NCBI RefSeq assembly: GCF_000381045.1
Contig: NZ_KB905739.1
Span: 1-52,359, forward strand
DNA from: Thermus scotoductus DSM 8553
Lineage (GTDB): Bacteria > Deinococcota > Deinococci > Deinococcales > Thermaceae
Direction: 5' to 3'
DNA length: 52,359 bases
Shown here: one piece after another, positions 49,740-52,359 of the stretch
How the letters are laid out: every line of letters starts with the position of its first letter
Numbering within the stretch: the stretch's first letter is position 1
Notes under the pieces: model-generated
The model's input: the letters and a program-made list of their open reading frames with translations, nothing else
Database searches by the model: none
What the model was told of the DNA's origin: nothing
Translations under genes and position numbers: made by a program

Positions 49740-50252
49740 TCAGCAAAGGGGGGGGTCTTCCGGGTTCAGGAGAAGCCCAGAGCCGTTTTTAAGCACGAGA
49801 AGCACGCCCTCCCCCCGCCTTGCCCCTACGAAGGCTTCCACAGGAAGGCCCCCAGGATAGCTCTGCGGACTGAGGCGGAACTTCCTGTGGTGGTAACCGG
49901 GCATGGAGGCTTCTCCCTTGTACCGGTAGCTCCACCACGGAAGGGTGTAGTGGAGAAGCCGCACCTCCGTTACCTCTGAACGGTGGACCGAGCGGCGGCC
50001 GAAGGGCAGGTGGACGGTGAGCACCGGACCGGCCAGCTCGTAGGAAAGCCTTCCCGGAAGACTGGAAAGCCAAAGTAAAAAGGCCCCCGTAAGCGGAATC
50101 TCCAAAAGGAGGAGGGCTAGCAAAAGGGGAAGGCTCTCCGGGTCTTCCCAAAGGGACCAGAAGACCACCCCCAGGGCAGCCAGGGTAGCCAGGATAAAAA
50201 TACCTAGGAAAAATCCCCTAGGATTCCCTTCCCTCTTCGGGTGGAGCCTCAT
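49740..50252 (-). CDS. Membrane protein with PH-like domain
   Basis: The 170-residue product has a basic start (MRLHPKREGNPRG), two membrane helices (FFLGIFILATLAALGVVFW and LLLALLLLEIPLTGAFLLWL) and a beta-rich part (LTVHLPFGRRSVHRSEVTEVRLL). That part resembles the bacterial PH/DUF1648-like modules. The role is unknown. Its first 35 bases overlap the ribbon-helix-helix gene, suggesting coupled translation in the SPFH operon. Confidence 0.65.
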   Translation of the reverse strand: MRLHPKREGNPRGFFLGIFILATLAALGVVFWSLWEDPESLPLLLALLLLEIPLTGAFLLWLSSLPGRLSYELAGPVLTVHLPFGRRSVHRSEVTEVRLLHYTLPWWSYRYKGEASMPGYHHRKFRLSPQSYPGGLPVEAFVGARRGEGVLLVLKNGSGLLLNPEDPPLC

Positions 50253-50406
50253 CCTTCCACCTCCCCGCCTTCTTGGCGGCTTCTTTAAGGAGAAACTCTA
50301 TCTGGGCGTTCACGCTCCTGAGCTCGTCCTGGGCCCATTTCTCCAGCACCCGGTAAAGCCTTGGGTCAAGCCTTAAGAGGAAGCGCTTCTTCTCCTTTTC
50401 TCTCAC
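50218..50406 (-). CDS. Small ribbon-helix-helix (Arc-type) protein
   Basis: The 62-residue product starts at GTG 50406 (MREKEKKRFLLRLDPRLYRVL). A beta strand (KRFLLRLDPRLY) and two helices (VLEKWAQDEL and VNAQIEFLLKEAAKK) form the Arc/MetJ-like ribbon-helix-helix pattern. The tail is charged. Small RHH genes commonly sit next to SPFH genes, as here (10 bases downstream of one), so it may bind DNA to control this operon; this is inference. GGGAGTGGA precedes the start. Confidence 0.78.
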   Translation of the reverse strand: MREKEKKRFLLRLDPRLYRVLEKWAQDELRSVNAQIEFLLKEAAKKAGRWKDEAPPEEGRES

Positions 50407-50416
50407 TCCACTCCCT

Positions 50417-51280
50417 TTAGGTGTACAAAGTGCCCACGTTCACCACCGGTTGGGCCTGGGCCTCGGCCACCAGGGCCACCATGAGGTTGTTCACCATGGC
50501 CGCCTTCCTTTCCTCGTCCAGGGAAAGCCCAGCCTCCTCCAGGCCCTCTAGGGCTTCCCGCACCATCCCCACCGCCGCCTCCACGATGAGCCTGCGGGCG
50601 GCCACCACCGCCAGGGCCTGCTGGCGGCGGAGCATGGCCTGGGCCACCTCGGGGGCGTAGGCCAGATGGGTGAGGCGAGCCTCCAACACCTCCACTCCTG
50701 CCACCTTGAGGCGCTCTTGCGCCTCGGCCTTGAGTTCCTCGGCGATTTCCTCAGGATTTCCCCTCAAGGATTTGCCCTCAGCGTCGTAGGGGTGGCGGCT
50801 CGCCAGGGCCCGGATGGCCGCCTCCGACTGGATGGCCACGAAGCTCTGGTAGTTCTCCACCTGGAAAAGAGCCTTGGCCGTGTCCACCACCCGCCACACC
50901 ACCACGGCGGCGATCTCTATGGGGTTTCCCTGGGCGTCGTTCACCTTGAGCTTGTCCGAGGTGAAGTTGTGGACCCTGAGGGAAACCCGTTTTCGCTGGG
51001 CCAGGGGGTTGGTGAAGTGGAAGCCTTCCTCCCGGACGCTACCCACGTACCGCCCCAGGAAGACTATGGCCACCGCCTCGTTGGGTTGCACGGTGAAAAG
51101 CCCCGCCGCTAAAAGCCCCGAGGCCAGAAGAGCGGGGATGAGGTGCCAGAGGTAGAAAAGCTCCTTCTCGGTCAGCAACCGATACCCTGCCCAGCCCAGC
51201 CAGAGGAGGGCCAGGAGGAGAGCCAAAAGGGCAAGAAAGCCGTTTTGTCGCCACGCCGCAGTTTCCTTTACCTCGCGCAT
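50417..51280 (-). CDS. SPFH-domain (prohibitin/slipin-like) membrane protein
   Basis: The 287-residue product has two N-terminal membrane helices ([19 protein letters not shown] and [16 protein letters not shown]). The SPFH domain follows ([30 protein letters not shown] in parts, then [21 protein letters not shown]). A coiled-coil part comes next ([29 protein letters not shown] in parts), and the end is [12 protein letters not shown]. Such proteins oligomerise on membranes and organise lipid microdomains or proteases. AAAGGAGG supports ATG 51280. It lies downstream of the truncated ABC permease. Confidence 0.9.
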   Translation of the reverse strand: MREVKETAAWRQNGFLALLALLLALLWLGWAGYRLLTEKELFYLWHLIPALLASGLLAAGLFTVQPNEAVAIVFLGRYVGSVREEGFHFTNPLAQRKRVSLRVHNFTSDKLKVNDAQGNPIEIAAVVVWRVVDTAKALFQVENYQSFVAIQSEAAIRALASRHPYDAEGKSLRGNPEEIAEELKAEAQERLKVAGVEVLEARLTHLAYAPEVAQAMLRRQQALAVVAARRLIVEAAVGMVREALEGLEEAGLSLDEERKAAMVNNLMVALVAEAQAQPVVNVGTLYT

Positions 51281-51291
51281 ACCGCCTCCTT

Positions 51292-52119
51292 TTAGTTCCT
51301 GAAGACCACCTCTTCCCGGGAGAAGACCCTAACCGCCACCAGGAGGGCAAGCCCGGCGTAGACCAGGGTGGAACCCCAGGTGAGGCCTGCCTGCAGGGGG
51401 CTTGCGCTTCCCTTCAGGAGGGCGTCCATGAGGAGGGCCACGTTGAAGAGGGGCACCAGGTGGTGCCAGGTTTGGAGTTCAAAGAAGCCCCGAAACTGGA
51501 GGAAGATGAGGGGGAGCAAGACGAGAAGCTGGAGGGGGGCCATGTAGCTCTGGGCTTCCTTGAAGCTTCGGGCATAGAGCCCCAGGCTTACCATCACCGC
51601 CCCCATGAAGAGGGCCAGGAGAAGGGCGGTGAGGAAGAGGGCGAGAAAGCTTCCCCAGTCCAGGCTTACCTGGCCTCCCAAGGCCAGGGCCTGGCCCTCT
51701 CCTCCGGAAAGCAGGCCGCCGAAGCGGGCGGTCAAGGCCCCACCCAAGGCCAGGCCCAGAAGGCCCGCTGCCCCCGAGAGGAGGGCCATGGCCACCGTGG
51801 CCAGGGTCTTACCCAAGGCGATCTGCAAAAGGGGCACGGGAGCGGCAAGGAGGGCCTCGAGGGTCCCCTTCTCCTTCTCCCCCGCGGTGGCGTCCACCGC
51901 CACCACCTGCCCCCCTGTGAGGACGAAGACCACCAGGAAGAAAGGAAGGAGGAAGCCCAGAAGCCCCCCGGCCTTCTCCCGCTCGGGGGAGGTGTCCACC
52001 ACCTCCACCTGGAAGGGAGTGAGGACCTGGTGGGGGATTCCCCTCTGGGCCAGGGCCTCGGCCACCTTGGCCTCCTTAAGCAGGACTTTACCCACATCTC
52101 CGTTTCGTGGTAAATCTCC
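51292..52119 (-). pseudogene. ABC-2 type permease (NatB-like), 5' end cut off by an insertion sequence
   Basis: The remaining frame encodes about 275 residues. It contains a segment (VAEALAQRGIPHQVLTPFQVEVVD) typical of the large external domain, then six hydrophobic segments starting GLLGFLLPFFLVVFVLTGGQVVAVDATAGEKEKGTLE (in parts). The motif AGEKEKGTLEALLAAPV is the NatB/ABC-2 sodium-efflux permease signature. Full proteins have about 390-400 residues, so roughly the first 120, with the first membrane helix, are missing. Upstream codons to 52203 are antisense to the transposase. The border near 52119 is approximate. Confidence 0.75.
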
Positions 52120-52359
52120 CCTTGCGGGCGCAGCCCGTATCTGGTACCGGGGGTGATCCATGGACATGCTCAAGGTGGCCGAGGCCAGGCTCCAGGAGTT
52201 CACGGGCCGTTTTGCGAGCGTTTTCCCCCGATAAGCGCCTCCACCGACGGTTTGAAGAGGTGGTGCGGGGCGCCTTGGCCGCAGGCTCAGCCCGGGTGAG
52301 CGAGATGGTGGCCTCGCTCCCTTCTCCCCTCCAGAACCGCTTCCACCAGGCCAAAGCCC
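52120..52359 (+). mobile_element. Left end of an insertion sequence, cut by the window end
   Basis: Similarity to the ABC permease stops near 52100-52125, and a divergently oriented transposase-like start begins at 52160. The terminal inverted repeat and target duplication cannot be defined because the right end is outside the window; the start coordinate is an estimate. Confidence 0.55.
52160..52359 (+). pseudogene. Transposase N-terminus (IS4/DDE-type suspected), frameshifted
   Basis: The frame from ATG 52160 reads MDMLKVAEARLQEFTGRFAS and stops at TAA 52232-52234. One base out of phase the protein continues (DKRLHRRFEEVVRGALAAGS, then ARVSEMVASL and LQNRFHQAKA) to the window end. The junction is a run of five C at 52225-52229; four C would restore GTT TTC CCC GAT and one continuous reading frame. 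The style is that of N-terminal domains of DDE transposases, but no catalytic residue lies in the window, so the family is tentative. Confidence 0.55.

Noticed and set aside
51292-52203. Intact ABC permease starting at the ATG at 52203
   Set aside because: The first 30 or so codons are antisense to the transposase frame and lack the usual first membrane helix, so the gene is treated as truncated.

Overview
The window is a GC-rich chromosomal segment from a Thermus species. I infer the genus from several things. The DnaA, inorganic pyrophosphatase, ParA/ParB, PheST and PriA proteins read as close relatives of the T. thermophilus proteins as I remember them. Third codon positions are strongly G/C. 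Genes overlap tightly, and many have a -10 box 6-7 bases before the start codon (leaderless transcripts). No rRNA, tRNA or CRISPR array was seen.

Left part (1-15,970). Two inverted, about 99% identical copies of a structured IS200/IS605-type (TnpB omega-RNA-like) remnant flank a broken TetR gene and an intact pspA. Next come a lipoprotein, dxs, a metallo-hydrolase, a secreted protein, an internally deleted radical-SAM/SPASM gene, a cytochrome c, a proline-rich membrane protein, a NifX-like protein, moaC, TRAP permeases (dctQM), an MFS carrier, a double universal stress protein, folP-folB, a candidate structured RNA, an NYN-domain nuclease, ndk and a PP2C phosphatase.

Origin region (16,000-33,000). 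rtcB carries a 482-residue LAGLIDADG intein placed exactly before the metal-binding cysteine. After a phosphodiester glycosidase comes pyk-eno-dnaN, then oriC, then dnaA, all on the minus strand. oriC has nine perfect TTATCCACA boxes in two opposed arrays, a 28-bp perfect palindrome and a TAG-type DnaA-trio tract. mnmG, parS, rsmG, parA and parB follow on the plus strand. The competence genes comEA and comEC form an operon behind an unknown membrane protein.

Right part (33,000-52,359). glpQ, ppa, a zinc-ribbon protein, rsmI and pfkA run on the plus strand. A 21-bp tandem repeat then holds the stop codons of both pfkA and the convergent cvpA. pheST has an attenuator-like leader. A short GlcE-like flavoprotein, an MFS carrier, a helicase-dead priA, alr and small unknown genes follow. 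A long minus-strand run contains an ABC-2 permease, SPFH, ribbon-helix-helix, PH-like and CPBP genes, then rapZ and yvcK. The permease is cut at its 5' side by an insertion sequence whose transposase start lies at the window edge and is itself frameshifted.

How it works together: the core is the replication origin and segregation module with linked glycolysis (pyk, eno, pfkA), translation and cell-wall genes. Several intergenic regions are only about 10-30 bp and carry overlapping divergent -10 boxes. The features most worth checking are the structured RNA at 13,921-14,009, the RtcB intein, the omega-RNA-like element pair, the tandem repeat with a latent open frame, the LacI-type palindromes near glycolytic genes, and the pheST leader.
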